Shown here piece by piece: positions 42,637 through 52,044 of a DNA stretch of 64,000 nucleotides. The DNA is from Acidobacteriota bacterium. Its GTDB lineage: Bacteria > Acidobacteriota > Terriglobia > Bryobacterales > Bryobacteraceae. The notes under the pieces are model-generated. The model did no database searches. It was not told where the DNA came from and saw only the letters and a program-made list of their open reading frames with translations. The stretch covers positions 19,349 through 83,348 of the forward strand of contig CANIVU010000024.1 in assembly GCA_947470805.1 (NCBI GenBank), in the 5' to 3' direction. Numbering within the stretch: the stretch's first letter is position 1; each line of letters starts with the position of its first letter. A program made the position numbers and the translations under genes.

Positions 42637-44229
42637 ATGCCTCTCGTCTCCCGTCGCGGCCTGCTGTTGCTGGCGGCCGCGCCTCCGTCTCCGGATGTTG
42701 TTGTCTACGGAGGTGTGCCGTGCGGGATCGCGGCGGCCATCGCGGCGGCGCGTTCGGGCAGCCGGGTGGTGCTGTTGGAGCCTTCGCGGCACGTCGGTGG
42801 GTTGTCGACGAGCGGGATCAACACGGCCGAAAGCGAGCACATGCTGCATTGGACCATCGGCGGCATCGCGCTCGAGTTCTACGAGCGGCTAGGGCGGCAC
42901 TACGGCACGGGGAAGCCGGAGTTCTACTTTGAATCGTCGGTCGCCGAGCGGGTCTATCTGGAGATGCTGCGCGAGGCTGGCGTCACGGTTCGGTTCGGGC
43001 AGCGGGTGGAGAGCGTCGATCTGGCGGGCGGACGCATCCGTGCGATCGGCCTGGCGGACGGATCCCAGGTTATGGCGAAGGTGTTCGTCGATGCATCGTA
43101 TGAAGGCGACCTGATGGCGCGGGCCGGGGTTCGTTCGGTGGTGGGGCGGGAGAGCCGGGCGGAGTTCGGAGAAGAAGCGGCCGGGGTCCGCTTCGACAAG
43201 ACGCCGCGCGCCGCGCGGACGGTGGATGCCGATGGCCGCCTGCTGCCTGGGATCTCGGCATGGGCCAAGGACCTGAAAGAAGGCGACGCGCACCGGGCGG
43301 GGATGAACTACAACTTCCGGTTGACGTTCGCCAAGGACCCGGCGCTTCGGATTCCCATTCCCGCGCCGAAGCGGTACCAGCGGGAACGGTACACACTGCT
43401 GGCGAACTGGCTGGGTGAGAATGCCGGCAAGCCGCTGCGGCTGACCGATTTCCTGGATCTCTATGCGCGGCGGAACGGGAAATTTGAAGTCAACAACAAG
43501 CAGGCCGCGATCATCTCCACCGGGCATTTTGGCGGCCAGTTCGACTATCCCACGGCGACCTACGCCGAGCGCGAACGCATCGTCGCCGACCATTGGGACT
43601 ACACGCTGGGCCTGCTGCATTTCCTGGCAAATGATGAATCCGTGCCGCCGTCCGTCCGCGCCGAGATGCGCGGCTGGGGCCTGCACAAGGACGAGTTCGC
43701 CGACAACGGGAACCTGCCGTACGCGTTGTATGTGCGGGAAGCCCGGCGGATGCGCGGGGAGTTTGTTGTGACGCAGAAGGACGTCACCACCGATCGCCGC
43801 AAGGCGGACGCCATCGGCATCAGCTCCCATTTCATCGATTCGCACCACGTCCAGCGGGTGGCGCTTTCGCCCACCGAATTTGTCAATGAGGGCCGCATTT
43901 GGCGGCTCGGCTGGGCGTACCAGATTCCCTACGGCGCCTTGGTCCCCAAAACCGCCGAATGCACCAATCTTCTTGTCCCCGGCGCGGCGAGTTTCTCGCA
44001 CGTCGCGTTTTGTACCTACCGGTTGGAGAGCGTCTGGATGATCGGTGGCCATGCCGCCGGCGTCGCCGCGTCGATGGCGGCGCGCGGCAATCGGTCCGTG
44101 CAAAACATCCATCGCGGTCAACTCCAGCAAACCCTGCGCCGTCAGCGGCAGGTTGTCGATTTTATCCCCGGTCAACCCGAAAAGTGGAGCGATCCCAAGG
44201 GCGGCACCGGCGGTCCCCCTGAATTCTAG
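42637..44229 (+). CDS. FAD-dependent oxidoreductase, exported (FAD_oxidored family), copy 1
   Basis: About 530 residues. The N-terminus MPLVSRRGLLLLAAAP looks like a short export signal with paired Arg. A dinucleotide-binding start follows: DVVVYGGVPCGIAAAIAAARSG...VVLLEPSRHVGGLSTSG. Later segments VFVDASYEGDLMARAGV and the C-terminal GWAYQIPYGALVPKTAECTNLLVPGAA and HAAGVAASMAARGN complete the FAD_oxidored family. The substrate is unknown; members are often mislabelled xanthan lyase. The frame is open far upstream, but homology starts at the ATG at 42637. First gene of a three-gene unit with a TonB receptor and a related oxidoreductase; divergent from regulator 2. Confidence 0.85.
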   Translation: MPLVSRRGLLLLAAAPPSPDVVVYGGVPCGIAAAIAAARSGSRVVLLEPSRHVGGLSTSGINTAESEHMLHWTIGGIALEFYERLGRHYGTGKPEFYFESSVAERVYLEMLREAGVTVRFGQRVESVDLAGGRIRAIGLADGSQVMAKVFVDASYEGDLMARAGVRSVVGRESRAEFGEEAAGVRFDKTPRAARTVDADGRLLPGISAWAKDLKEGDAHRAGMNYNFRLTFAKDPALRIPIPAPKRYQRERYTLLANWLGENAGKPLRLTDFLDLYARRNGKFEVNNKQAAIISTGHFGGQFDYPTATYAERERIVADHWDYTLGLLHFLANDESVPPSVRAEMRGWGLHKDEFADNGNLPYALYVREARRMRGEFVVTQKDVTTDRRKADAIGISSHFIDSHHVQRVALSPTEFVNEGRIWRLGWAYQIPYGALVPKTAECTNLLVPGAASFSHVAFCTYRLESVWMIGGHAAGVAASMAARGNRSVQNIHRGQLQQTLRRQRQVVDFIPGQPEKWSDPKGGTGGPPEF

Positions 44230-44244
44230 ACAAAGGAAAATGCC

Positions 44245-47200
44245 ATGAAGCAGCTACTTACATTTTTGCTTGTGCCGCTTGCGCTATTCGCGCAAACGGC
44301 CCAGATTACCGGTCGCGTCGCCGATTCCTCCGGCGCCGTCGTCTCCGGCGCCAAGGTTACGGTGACCAACACGGAAACCGGTGTCCGGCGCGAGATCCAG
44401 TCCAATGGCGATGGCTACTACGCCGCGCCGTTGCTGATCCGGGGCACGTACAGCATCGGCGTGCAGCAGGCAGGTTTTAAGGAGTCTGTCCGCTCCGGGT
44501 TGAGCCTGGATGAAGGCCAGACGCTGCGCATGGATTTTGCGCTCGAAGTGGGGCAGGTGAGCGAGAAGATTGAGGTCACGGGTGCGGCGCCGTTGCTGGA
44601 AACCGAAGGCGCGACGATTTCGACGGTGGTGCCGAATCAGAAGATCCTGGATATGCCGACGGTGGGCCGCAACCCGCTGCAGTTTGCGTTGCTGGTGCCG
44701 GGCGTGCGCGCGACGGGTTCGTATGGCGATCTGCCGGTGTCGGCGTTCGGTGGTGGCCGCGCCTCGATTGGCGGCGGTGGTGCGAGCGTCAACAACTACA
44801 TGGTGGACGGGATTGCCAGTGAAAACTTCACGTCGGGTTCGCTGCAGACGCCGCTCTCGGTGGATGCCACCGAAGAGTTCCGGCTGATTGTTCGCAATCC
44901 TTCGGCCGAGTTTGGCCGCACCGGTGGCGGCGTGATCAACCTGATCAGCAAGGCCGGCACGAACGAGATTCACGGCAGCCTGTACGAATTCCTGCGTAAC
45001 AAGAGCCTGCGCGCGAACGACTTCTTCTCCAATCGCGCCGGCCGTGCGCGGCAGCCGTTTGTCTTCAACCAGTGGGGCGCCACCGTTGGCGGGCCGATCA
45101 AGAAAGACAAGACCTTCTTCTTCTTCAATTGGGAGCAGTTCAAGCAACGGACGCTGGCGAGCACGATTCGCTCCGTGCCCACGGCGCTACAGCGGGCCGG
45201 CGATTTCAGCGAGACGCGCACGGCGGCCGGCCAGTTGATCCAGGTGTTCGATCCGATGTCCACCCGCACCGATCCGGCCAACCCGGCCAACCGGCTGCGC
45301 GACCAGTTTCCCGGCAACCGGATTCCGCAGAGCCGCCTGGCGCCGGCCGCGGTGGGCGTGAATGCGTTCTACCCGCAGCCCAACACCACGGGCGTGGCGA
45401 TCACCAATGCCAACAACTTTTTCGGCCTCGGTTCGTCACCGCTCGACAAGGAAATCTATGGCCTCCGTCTGGACCACTACCTGACGGCCACGCGGCGCAT
45501 TGCCGGCCGTTATACCTGGGACAAGACGCTGCAGGGCGTGCCGAACTTCTACGACAACGTCGCCGAGATTCAGACTTCCGATCTGCCGCTGCAGCGCCAT
45601 TCGGGCTTTGTCAGCTATTCGGACTCCATCCGGCCGAACCTGCTGTTCGACGTGCGCGGCGGGTTGAATTTCTATCTGCCAAATCGCGTGACGCGCAGCT
45701 TTGGCTTTGACGTGACCAAGGTGAACATGGCTTCGCGGCTCAACGGGTTGATGCAGATCCAGAGCTTCCCGCGTATGGATATGAGCGATATGAGCTCGAT
45801 CGGCGCCGACCAGGGCGACCAGTTGGTGCAGTCCAACAAAGCGTTCAGCTACACCGGCACACTGACGTGGATTCGGGGCGCGCACACCATTAAGTTCGGC
45901 TCCGACAATCGGGTCTATCAGCTCAACAACACGCAAGGCGCGGCGGGCATGTCTTTCTCCTTCAGCCGTGGCTTTACGCAAGGGCCGAACCCGAACACGG
46001 CGGGCGCCACTTCTGGCTACGGCTTCGCCAGCTACATGCTGGGCACGCCGGCCAGCGGGACTGTCGGCTTCGGCGCGCCGGTGACGGAGACGGTGAAGAA
46101 CTTCGCGCTGTACGCGCAGGACGATTGGAAGGTGACGCCGCGGCTGACGCTCAACCTCGGCATGCGCTGGGAAGTGGAGCCGGGCATCACGGATCGCTAT
46201 GGCGCCATCAGCAACTTCGACCCGGCTGCGACCTACACCGTCAACGGCGTGAAGATGACCGGCGGGCTGGCGTTCCCGGGTGTCGGCGGGCTTTCGCGCG
46301 GCCACCGCGACGCGGAGTACACCAACTTCCAACCGCGGCTGGGCTTTGCCTGGCAGGCGATTCCGAAGACCGTGATTCGCGGTGGCTACGGGATTACGTA
46401 TCTGCCGACCACCGGTATTTATGTTGGGTTGGACCGGACGGGTTTCTCGTTGAACACGCCGCTGGTTTCTTCGATTGATGGCGGATTTACTCCGAACGAG
46501 ACGTTGGCCAATCCGTTCCCCGCCGGCAAGCTGGCGCCGATCGGCAGCAGCCAGGGCGCGCAGAGTTTGCTGGGCCAGGGCATTAGCGGTAACCGCCGGG
46601 ATATGCTGCGCGGCTATTCGCAACAGTGGAGCCTGACAATTCAACGGGAGCTGAAAGGCAACTGGCTAATTGAAGGCGGCTACATGGGCAACCGCGGTGT
46701 GAAACTGCCGGGCCGCGTTACCTTCGATTACCTGCCGCAGCAGTATCGCGCGCTGGGCACGCAACTGCAGCAACTCGTGGACAACCCGTACTTCGGCATC
46801 GTCCCCGGTAACCTGGCCGGCGGTCAGAGGCAGGTTTCGCGTGCAACGCTACTTGATACCTACCCCCAGTTTGGCGGTGTCAGCGGCTACGCGACGATGG
46901 CCGATTCGAACTATCACGCGGCCACGTTGCGTGTGGAGAAACGCTTCTCGCAAGGCTTGAGCATGTTGCTGGCCTACACCTTCTCCAAGTTGATCGATAA
47001 CAACACGGGCGACGGCGGCAACAACTTTTCTGAGAGCGGTGACAGCGGCGTTCGCAACTGGGATAACCTGGCCGCCGAGCGGTCCGTTTCCGCCAACGAT
47101 CTGCCCCAGCGGCTGGTTATTTCCGCCAGCTACGAGCTGCCGTTTGGAAAGAGCGGGCACCCGGTCTACAAAGGCCTGGTGGGCGGCTGGCAGTTCAATG

Positions 47201-47619
47201 CCATCGGCAGCTTCCAGAGCGGCAACGTCATCGCCGTTTCGCAGAATGGTACGGTCTTCGGCAGCGGCCGGCCGAACGCGGTGGGCGATCCGTCGCTCTC
47301 CAATCCGACGATCGATGGCTGGCTGAACAAGGCCGCATTTGCCAACTCGCCTGCTTTCACGTTCGGCAATGTGGCGCGCAATCTGCCTCGCACCCGTTCC
47401 GACGGGCAGAACAACATCGACCTTTCGTTGATGAAGTCCTTCCCCATTCATGAACGCATTCGGCTGCAGTTCCGCGCCGAGGCGTTCAACTTCACCAACA
47501 CGCCGACGTTCGGCAACCCGGCCGGCAATATCGATGCCGGGAACTTCGGCACCGTCACGGGCCTGGCCGCCAACTCCGGCGCCCGTGCCTTCCAACTCGC
47601 TTTGAAGCTATATTTTTAA
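44245..47619 (+). CDS. Oar-like TonB-dependent receptor with carboxypeptidase-regulatory domain
   Basis: A 1124-residue outer-membrane receptor. Signal peptide MKQLLTFLLVPLALFAQ; carboxypeptidase-regulatory domain (QITGRVADSSGAVVSGAKV) to ~105; plug with EVTGAAPLLETEGATISTVV, MPTVGRNPLQFALLVPGVRA and INLISKAGTNEIHGSLYEFL; barrel closing with RIRLQFRAEAFNFTNTPTFG and FQLALKLYF. It resembles the receptor at 26717-30109 in length and domains but not closely in sequence. AAGGAAAA precedes the ATG. It lies 15 bases after FAD oxidoreductase 1 and 3 bases before FAD oxidoreductase 2, so the imported ligand is likely the substrate, or its precursor, of those enzymes. Confidence 0.94.
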   Translation: MKQLLTFLLVPLALFAQTAQITGRVADSSGAVVSGAKVTVTNTETGVRREIQSNGDGYYAAPLLIRGTYSIGVQQAGFKESVRSGLSLDEGQTLRMDFALEVGQVSEKIEVTGAAPLLETEGATISTVVPNQKILDMPTVGRNPLQFALLVPGVRATGSYGDLPVSAFGGGRASIGGGGASVNNYMVDGIASENFTSGSLQTPLSVDATEEFRLIVRNPSAEFGRTGGGVINLISKAGTNEIHGSLYEFLRNKSLRANDFFSNRAGRARQPFVFNQWGATVGGPIKKDKTFFFFNWEQFKQRTLASTIRSVPTALQRAGDFSETRTAAGQLIQVFDPMSTRTDPANPANRLRDQFPGNRIPQSRLAPAAVGVNAFYPQPNTTGVAITNANNFFGLGSSPLDKEIYGLRLDHYLTATRRIAGRYTWDKTLQGVPNFYDNVAEIQTSDLPLQRHSGFVSYSDSIRPNLLFDVRGGLNFYLPNRVTRSFGFDVTKVNMASRLNGLMQIQSFPRMDMSDMSSIGADQGDQLVQSNKAFSYTGTLTWIRGAHTIKFGSDNRVYQLNNTQGAAGMSFSFSRGFTQGPNPNTAGATSGYGFASYMLGTPASGTVGFGAPVTETVKNFALYAQDDWKVTPRLTLNLGMRWEVEPGITDRYGAISNFDPAATYTVNGVKMTGGLAFPGVGGLSRGHRDAEYTNFQPRLGFAWQAIPKTVIRGGYGITYLPTTGIYVGLDRTGFSLNTPLVSSIDGGFTPNETLANPFPAGKLAPIGSSQGAQSLLGQGISGNRRDMLRGYSQQWSLTIQRELKGNWLIEGGYMGNRGVKLPGRVTFDYLPQQYRALGTQLQQLVDNPYFGIVPGNLAGGQRQVSRATLLDTYPQFGGVSGYATMADSNYHAATLRVEKRFSQGLSMLLAYTFSKLIDNNTGDGGNNFSESGDSGVRNWDNLAAERSVSANDLPQRLVISASYELPFGKSGHPVYKGLVGGWQFNAIGSFQSGNVIAVSQNGTVFGSGRPNAVGDPSLSNPTIDGWLNKAAFANSPAFTFGNVARNLPRTRSDGQNNIDLSLMKSFPIHERIRLQFRAEAFNFTNTPTFGNPAGNIDAGNFGTVTGLAANSGARAFQLALKLYF

Positions 47620-47622
47620 GCG

Positions 47623-49209
47623 ATGCGGACACTGTTGTTCATCCTCTGCGCAACGGCCCTTTCGGCCGTTGCGCAGGACCCTGAAGTCGTTATCTATGGC
47701 GGCACGGCGGCGGCGGTCAGCGCTGCTGTGCAACTCAGTCGTGCTGGTCACAGCGTGGCAATCGTGGCCCCGGAAACCCACATTGGGGGCATCACGGTGG
47801 AGGGCTTGGGTAGCGCGGACATCAACAACCATTGGTTCCGCAACGATCTGGCCGTCGGCGGGCTCGCCGCCGAGTTCTACTTGCGCATCGGGAAAAAGTA
47901 CGGCAAGGCGGAGCCGGTCTACAAGTACGAGGCGCACGTCGCCGAAGAGGTGTTTGCCGATTGGCTTCGCGAATCGCGTGTCGTAGTGCACAAGGGTCAG
48001 CGGCTTCGCGAGCCATTGTCGACAGCGGCTGAATGGGCGCCGGGGACTCGCAACCTGCGTGCGATTCGCACTGAATCCGGACGGCGGTTTGTGGGGCGCC
48101 TGTTCATGGACGCTACCATGGAGGGAGATCTTCTGGTTGCCGCCGGCGTCGAGACAACCTGGGGCCGTGAGGCGAATGCGCAATATGGCGAGACGAAGAA
48201 CGGGATTCGCGCAGAGACCACGCACGCTCAGTTCGCAGTGAAGGTGGACCCGTACAGAATTCCTGGTGACCCGAAGAGCGGTTTGATTGCAACAATTCAG
48301 GACGAGCCGCTGGGTACACCCGGCGCGGCCGATAGTAACATTCAGGCCTTCTGCTTCCGGCTGTGCCTGACGCGCGATCCTGCCAATCGCATTCCGTTTC
48401 CGAAGCCCGCCAACTTCGACCGCGCGCAGTACGAGATCTATTTCCGCTACGTGAAGGCCGGCGGCAAACTGTGGACCCCGCTTGGCCGGCTTCCGAATGG
48501 CAAGACCGATCAAGGCAGCTGGCACGATCTTTCCGCGAATCTGTATGGGATGAACCGGGATTGGCCCAATGGGTCCCACGCCACGCGCGATCGCATTTTG
48601 CAGGAGCATCGCGACTTCACGCAGGGCCTGTTGTGGTTGCTCGCTAACGACCCGGAAATCCCCGCCGCAACGCGGGCCGAGTGGAGCCAGTGGGGGCTTC
48701 CGAAAGACGAGTTCGCCGATAACGGCAACTGGCCGCGCCAGTTGTATATCCGCGATGGCCGCCGGATGGTGAGCGATTATGTGATCACCGAACACCATAC
48801 GCGTCGCATCAATCCGACGCCAGTCGCTGATCCTGTAGCGGTAGCGTTCTGGCCCACCGATACGCACTCCGTTCGGCGCATCGTCAAGAACGGCGCCGCC
48901 TACAACGAAGGGTTCGTTTTCGACGACAACCAGTGGGGTCCGTTCGGTATCTCCTATCGCGCGTTGACACCCCGGCGCAAGGAGGCCACCAATCTGCTCA
49001 CGCCGACTTGCCCATCGTCGACGCACGTCTCCTACGGCGCCATTCGCCTGGAACAGACGTTCCTTTCCCTCGGCCAGGCCGCTGGCACGGCGGCGGCATT
49101 GGCGTTGGAAGGCAACAAGGCTGTGCAGGATGTGGACTATTCCGCGTTGCGGCAGAAGTTGATTCAGGCCGGGCAGGTCGTTAGCCTCAATCTGGCGCCG
49201 GCGAAGTAG
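47623..49209 (+). CDS. FAD-dependent oxidoreductase, exported (FAD_oxidored family), copy 2
   Basis: A 528-residue protein with a clear Sec signal peptide (MRTLLFILCATALSAVAQ), then the FAD-binding fold (EVVIYGGTAAAVSAAVQLSRAG, ETHIGGITVEGLGSADINN). It is a diverged paralogue of copy 1: DEFADNGNWPRQLYIRDGRRM here matches DEFADNGNLPYALYVREARRM there, and both share FMDATMEGDLL/FVDASYEGDLM. It is probably a periplasmic flavoenzyme acting on a sugar or similar compound; the substrate is not evident. Third gene of the oxidoreductase/receptor/oxidoreductase unit, 3 bases after the receptor. Its stop lies in the 10-base palindrome TAGCCGGCTA, which also supplies the stop of convergent pyrC. Confidence 0.87.
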   Translation: MRTLLFILCATALSAVAQDPEVVIYGGTAAAVSAAVQLSRAGHSVAIVAPETHIGGITVEGLGSADINNHWFRNDLAVGGLAAEFYLRIGKKYGKAEPVYKYEAHVAEEVFADWLRESRVVVHKGQRLREPLSTAAEWAPGTRNLRAIRTESGRRFVGRLFMDATMEGDLLVAAGVETTWGREANAQYGETKNGIRAETTHAQFAVKVDPYRIPGDPKSGLIATIQDEPLGTPGAADSNIQAFCFRLCLTRDPANRIPFPKPANFDRAQYEIYFRYVKAGGKLWTPLGRLPNGKTDQGSWHDLSANLYGMNRDWPNGSHATRDRILQEHRDFTQGLLWLLANDPEIPAATRAEWSQWGLPKDEFADNGNWPRQLYIRDGRRMVSDYVITEHHTRRINPTPVADPVAVAFWPTDTHSVRRIVKNGAAYNEGFVFDDNQWGPFGISYRALTPRRKEATNLLTPTCPSSTHVSYGAIRLEQTFLSLGQAAGTAAALALEGNKAVQDVDYSALRQKLIQAGQVVSLNLAPAK

Positions 49210-49213
49210 CCGG

Positions 49214-50494
49214 CTAACCCAGTTGCCAGACGATCTTGCCCGCCACGATTGACGCCACCTGCCCGCCCCGGAATTCGCGTCCGTGGAACGGCGTGTTGCG
49301 GCTCTTCGATTGGGACTTGTTCAGGTCGAACGTCCACTTCCGGTCGGTGTCGAAGATCGTGATGTCGGCTTCGCCGCCGACCGTCAACCGGCCTTTGCCC
49401 AACGTCAAAATGCGGTCCGGATTCACGGTGAACATCTCGATCATCCGCATCAGCGAGACGCGGCCTTTATGGACGAGTTGCTCGAGCGACAGGCCGATGG
49501 CGGTTTCCAGGCCTGTGATGCCGAACGGGCAGCGTTCGAACTCCTGCATCTTTTCTGATCCAGGGTGCGGCGCATGGTCGGTGGCGATGACTTCAATCGC
49601 TCCGCTGGCAAGGCCTTCGGTAACGGCTTCGACGTCGAAGCAGGAGCGCAACGGCGGCTTCATTTTGTAGTTGCTGTCGAAGGGCAGGATGTCGCTGTCG
49701 GCCAGTGTGAAGTGGTGCGGGCAGACTTCGGTGGTCACGTTCAGACCGCGGGCCTTGGCGTAGCGAACCATCTCCACCGAATGCCTGGCGGAGATGTGCG
49801 CCACGTGGTACTTGGCCCCGGTGACCTCGGCGAGCAGAATATCGCGCGCCACCATCACGTCTTCGCTGCACGCGGGGATGCCGCGCAGGCCCATGCGCAC
49901 GCTCTCAAATCCTTCGTGCATGTCGCCGCCGGCGGACAGGTTCAGGTCCTCGCAGTGGTTGATGACGGGAAGTCCAAACGCCTTTGCCGATTCCATGGCG
50001 CGCCGCATCACACGGGCGTTCATGACGGGGCGGCCATCGTCGGAAATAGCCACGATACCGGCCTGTTTCATGGCCCCGATGGAGGCGAGTTCTTCGCCCT
50101 GGCTGCCCTTGGTGATGGCGCCGATCGGGAACACCGAAACGGGCGACAGCCGCCGCGCGCGTTCGATGATGTAGGTCGTCACAACAGCCGAATCGTTCAC
50201 GGGATTCGTGTTCGGCATGCAACAAACGCTGGTGAAACCGCCGGCAGCCGCGGCTCGCCCGCCGGTTTCAATCGTCTCGGAGTGTTCAAATCCGGGCTCG
50301 CGCAGATGCACGTGCATGTCGATAAAGCCCGGGGCGACGATCATCCCAGTGGCATCGAAAACTTCGAAGCCGGTCGCGTCCAAATCGGGGCCAATCGCGA
50401 CGATGCGCCCATTCTCCACGGCCACATCGGCCACGGCGTCATGCCCGCTCGCCGGATCCATCACACGGCCATTTTTGATGCAAAGACGGCTCAC
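49214..50494 (-). CDS. pyrC: Dihydroorotase
   Basis: A 426-residue class I dihydroorotase. Metal site DMHVHLREPGFEHSETIETG, then FTSVCCMPNTNPVND, the His-containing KYHVAHISARHSVEMVR and catalytic VIATDHAPHPGSEK. It converts carbamoyl aspartate to dihydroorotate in pyrimidine synthesis, in the cytoplasm. It lies 5 bases downstream of pyrB; in many bacteria this class binds the PyrB product as a complex. The operon order pyrR-pyrB-pyrC matches that of other bacteria with PyrR. Its stop is within a palindrome shared with the FAD oxidoreductase gene. All key residues I can check are present. Confidence 0.96.
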   Translation of the reverse strand: MSRLCIKNGRVMDPASGHDAVADVAVENGRIVAIGPDLDATGFEVFDATGMIVAPGFIDMHVHLREPGFEHSETIETGGRAAAAGGFTSVCCMPNTNPVNDSAVVTTYIIERARRLSPVSVFPIGAITKGSQGEELASIGAMKQAGIVAISDDGRPVMNARVMRRAMESAKAFGLPVINHCEDLNLSAGGDMHEGFESVRMGLRGIPACSEDVMVARDILLAEVTGAKYHVAHISARHSVEMVRYAKARGLNVTTEVCPHHFTLADSDILPFDSNYKMKPPLRSCFDVEAVTEGLASGAIEVIATDHAPHPGSEKMQEFERCPFGITGLETAIGLSLEQLVHKGRVSLMRMIEMFTVNPDRILTLGKGRLTVGGEADITIFDTDRKWTFDLNKSQSKSRNTPFHGREFRGGQVASIVAGKIVWQLG

Positions 50495-50499
50495 TCTGG

Positions 50500-51411
50500 T
50501 TACGCTCCCATTACCTTTTCCAACACAGCCATACGCACGGCCACGCCGTTTTCCACCTGGTTCAAAATGACGGACCGCTGCGAATCGGCCACTTCGCTCG
50601 AGATCTCCCGGCCACGATTAATCGGGCCCGGATGCATGACGATCGTGTCGGGCCGCGTCAGCGCCAAGTGTTCCGGTCGCAATCCGTAGAAGCGGAAGTA
50701 GTCGCCGGGCGGGAACGGGGTTTCGTGCTGCCGTTCCAGCTGCACGCGGAGCATCATGATGACATCGGCGCCATCGATGGCTTCGCGAATATCATTCGTC
50801 AAAATCACGCCGGCGGCCAGTTTGCCCATGTCTTTAGGCAGCATCGGAGCTGGACCGCAGAGCACCGTTTGCGCGCCGAACTTCGAAAGCAGATGCACAT
50901 TGGAGCGGGCCACACGGCTGTGGATGATGTCGCCGATGATGGCGACGCGCAGCCCTTCGAGTGCCGGCTTGTGATCGAGAATCGTCAGCGCGTCGAGTAG
51001 TGCCTGCGTCGGATGCTCGTGCATGCCGTCGCCGGCGTTGATGATCGGCGTGTCCAGGTATCGGGCCAGAAAGTGCGGCGCGCCGCTGGCGGCGTGGCGC
51101 ATCACGATGGCGTGCGGGCGCATGGCGGCCAGCGTGTTCAGCGTGTCCACCAGCGACTCGCCCTTGCTGACACTCGACCCCGATGACGCAATGGAAATCG
51201 TATCGGCGCCCAGCCGCTTGGCGGCGATTTCAAAGCTCGTACGCGTGCGGGTGGAGTTCTCGAAAAAGAGATTCACCAGCATCTTGCCACGCAGCGTGTC
51301 TAACTTTTTGAAGTCGCTGCCGCCGTGCGACTGAAACGTCTTGGCCCGGTTGAGATACGCCTCGATCTCGCTCCGGTCCAATCCTTCGATGCCAAGCAGG
51401 CCTGTGCCCAT
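50500..51411 (-). CDS. pyrB: Aspartate carbamoyltransferase catalytic subunit
   Basis: A 303-residue enzyme. The carbamoyl-phosphate site STRTRTSFEIAAKRLGAD and SKGESLVDTLNTL are intact; MRHAASGAPHF, HPTQALLDALTI and the C-terminal HPGPINRGREI are diagnostic. It condenses carbamoyl phosphate with aspartate, the first committed step of pyrimidine synthesis. No pyrI regulatory subunit is seen, consistent with a form controlled through PyrR or a PyrB-PyrC complex. It lies 8 bases after pyrR and 5 bases before pyrC. Confidence 0.97.
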   Translation of the reverse strand: MGTGLLGIEGLDRSEIEAYLNRAKTFQSHGGSDFKKLDTLRGKMLVNLFFENSTRTRTSFEIAAKRLGADTISIASSGSSVSKGESLVDTLNTLAAMRPHAIVMRHAASGAPHFLARYLDTPIINAGDGMHEHPTQALLDALTILDHKPALEGLRVAIIGDIIHSRVARSNVHLLSKFGAQTVLCGPAPMLPKDMGKLAAGVILTNDIREAIDGADVIMMLRVQLERQHETPFPPGDYFRFYGLRPEHLALTRPDTIVMHPGPINRGREISSEVADSQRSVILNQVENGVAVRMAVLEKVMGA

Positions 51412-51419
51412 GCCGCGCC

Positions 51420-51974
51420 TCAGTCCTCCACCTTTTCAACCAGCAGAACTTTTTCCATCTGGTCGATCTCGTGGAATTTCACTTCGATAATTTCGTTAGC
51501 CGCCGTCTGGATCTTGCGCCCGATGTAGCGCGCCTCAATGGGCAGTTCGCGCCATCCGCGATCGATCAGCACCAGCAGTTGCACGCGCGCCGGCCGGCCG
51601 TGTTCAAACAGCGCGTCAAGCGCCGCGCGGATGGTGCGGCCCGTGTAGAGCACGTCGTCCATCAGCACAACGTCCTTGCCGGTGACGTCGAACTGGATGT
51701 CGGTGGCGTTCAGTTGCGGTCGGTCGCCGACGGTGGACAGATCGTCCCGGTAGAGGTTGATGTCGAGCGTGCCAACGGGCACCTCGCGGCTTTCCAGGTC
51801 CTTGATCTTCGCGGCGAGGCGCGTAGCCATGGGGATTCCACGGCGCCGGATGCCGATGAAGGCCAGCCGGTCATGGTCCTTGGTTTTCTCCAGAATCTCG
51901 TGCGCCAGGCGCACCAGCGTGCGATCAATTTCGCTCGCCGTCATCAATTGCGATTTCAAACGAGTAGTGCTCAT
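51420..51974 (-). CDS. pyrR: Bifunctional pyr operon regulator/uracil phosphoribosyltransferase
   Basis: About 184 residues. The PRPP-binding loop is VVLMDDVLYTGRTIRAALDAL; LAFIGIRRRGIPMATRLA and PVGTLDINLYRDDL are typical of PyrR. In Firmicutes PyrR binds pyr mRNA and promotes termination when UMP is high. I place the start at the ATG at 51974; the frame is open to 52013, but homology starts at MSTTRLKSQL. Only 70 bases separate this start from the divergent DinB start at 52045, leaving little room for a PyrR-controlled attenuator, so control here may act elsewhere or differ. Confidence 0.95.
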   Translation of the reverse strand: MSTTRLKSQLMTASEIDRTLVRLAHEILEKTKDHDRLAFIGIRRRGIPMATRLAAKIKDLESREVPVGTLDINLYRDDLSTVGDRPQLNATDIQFDVTGKDVVLMDDVLYTGRTIRAALDALFEHGRPARVQLLVLIDRGWRELPIEARYIGRKIQTAANEIIEVKFHEIDQMEKVLLVEKVED

Positions 51975-52044
51975 CTTGTCTGCCAGACTTTTCGAAGCGT
52001 AACATAGCCACATGCCGCCGCCTATCCCCGAAAGAGAGTATTTT

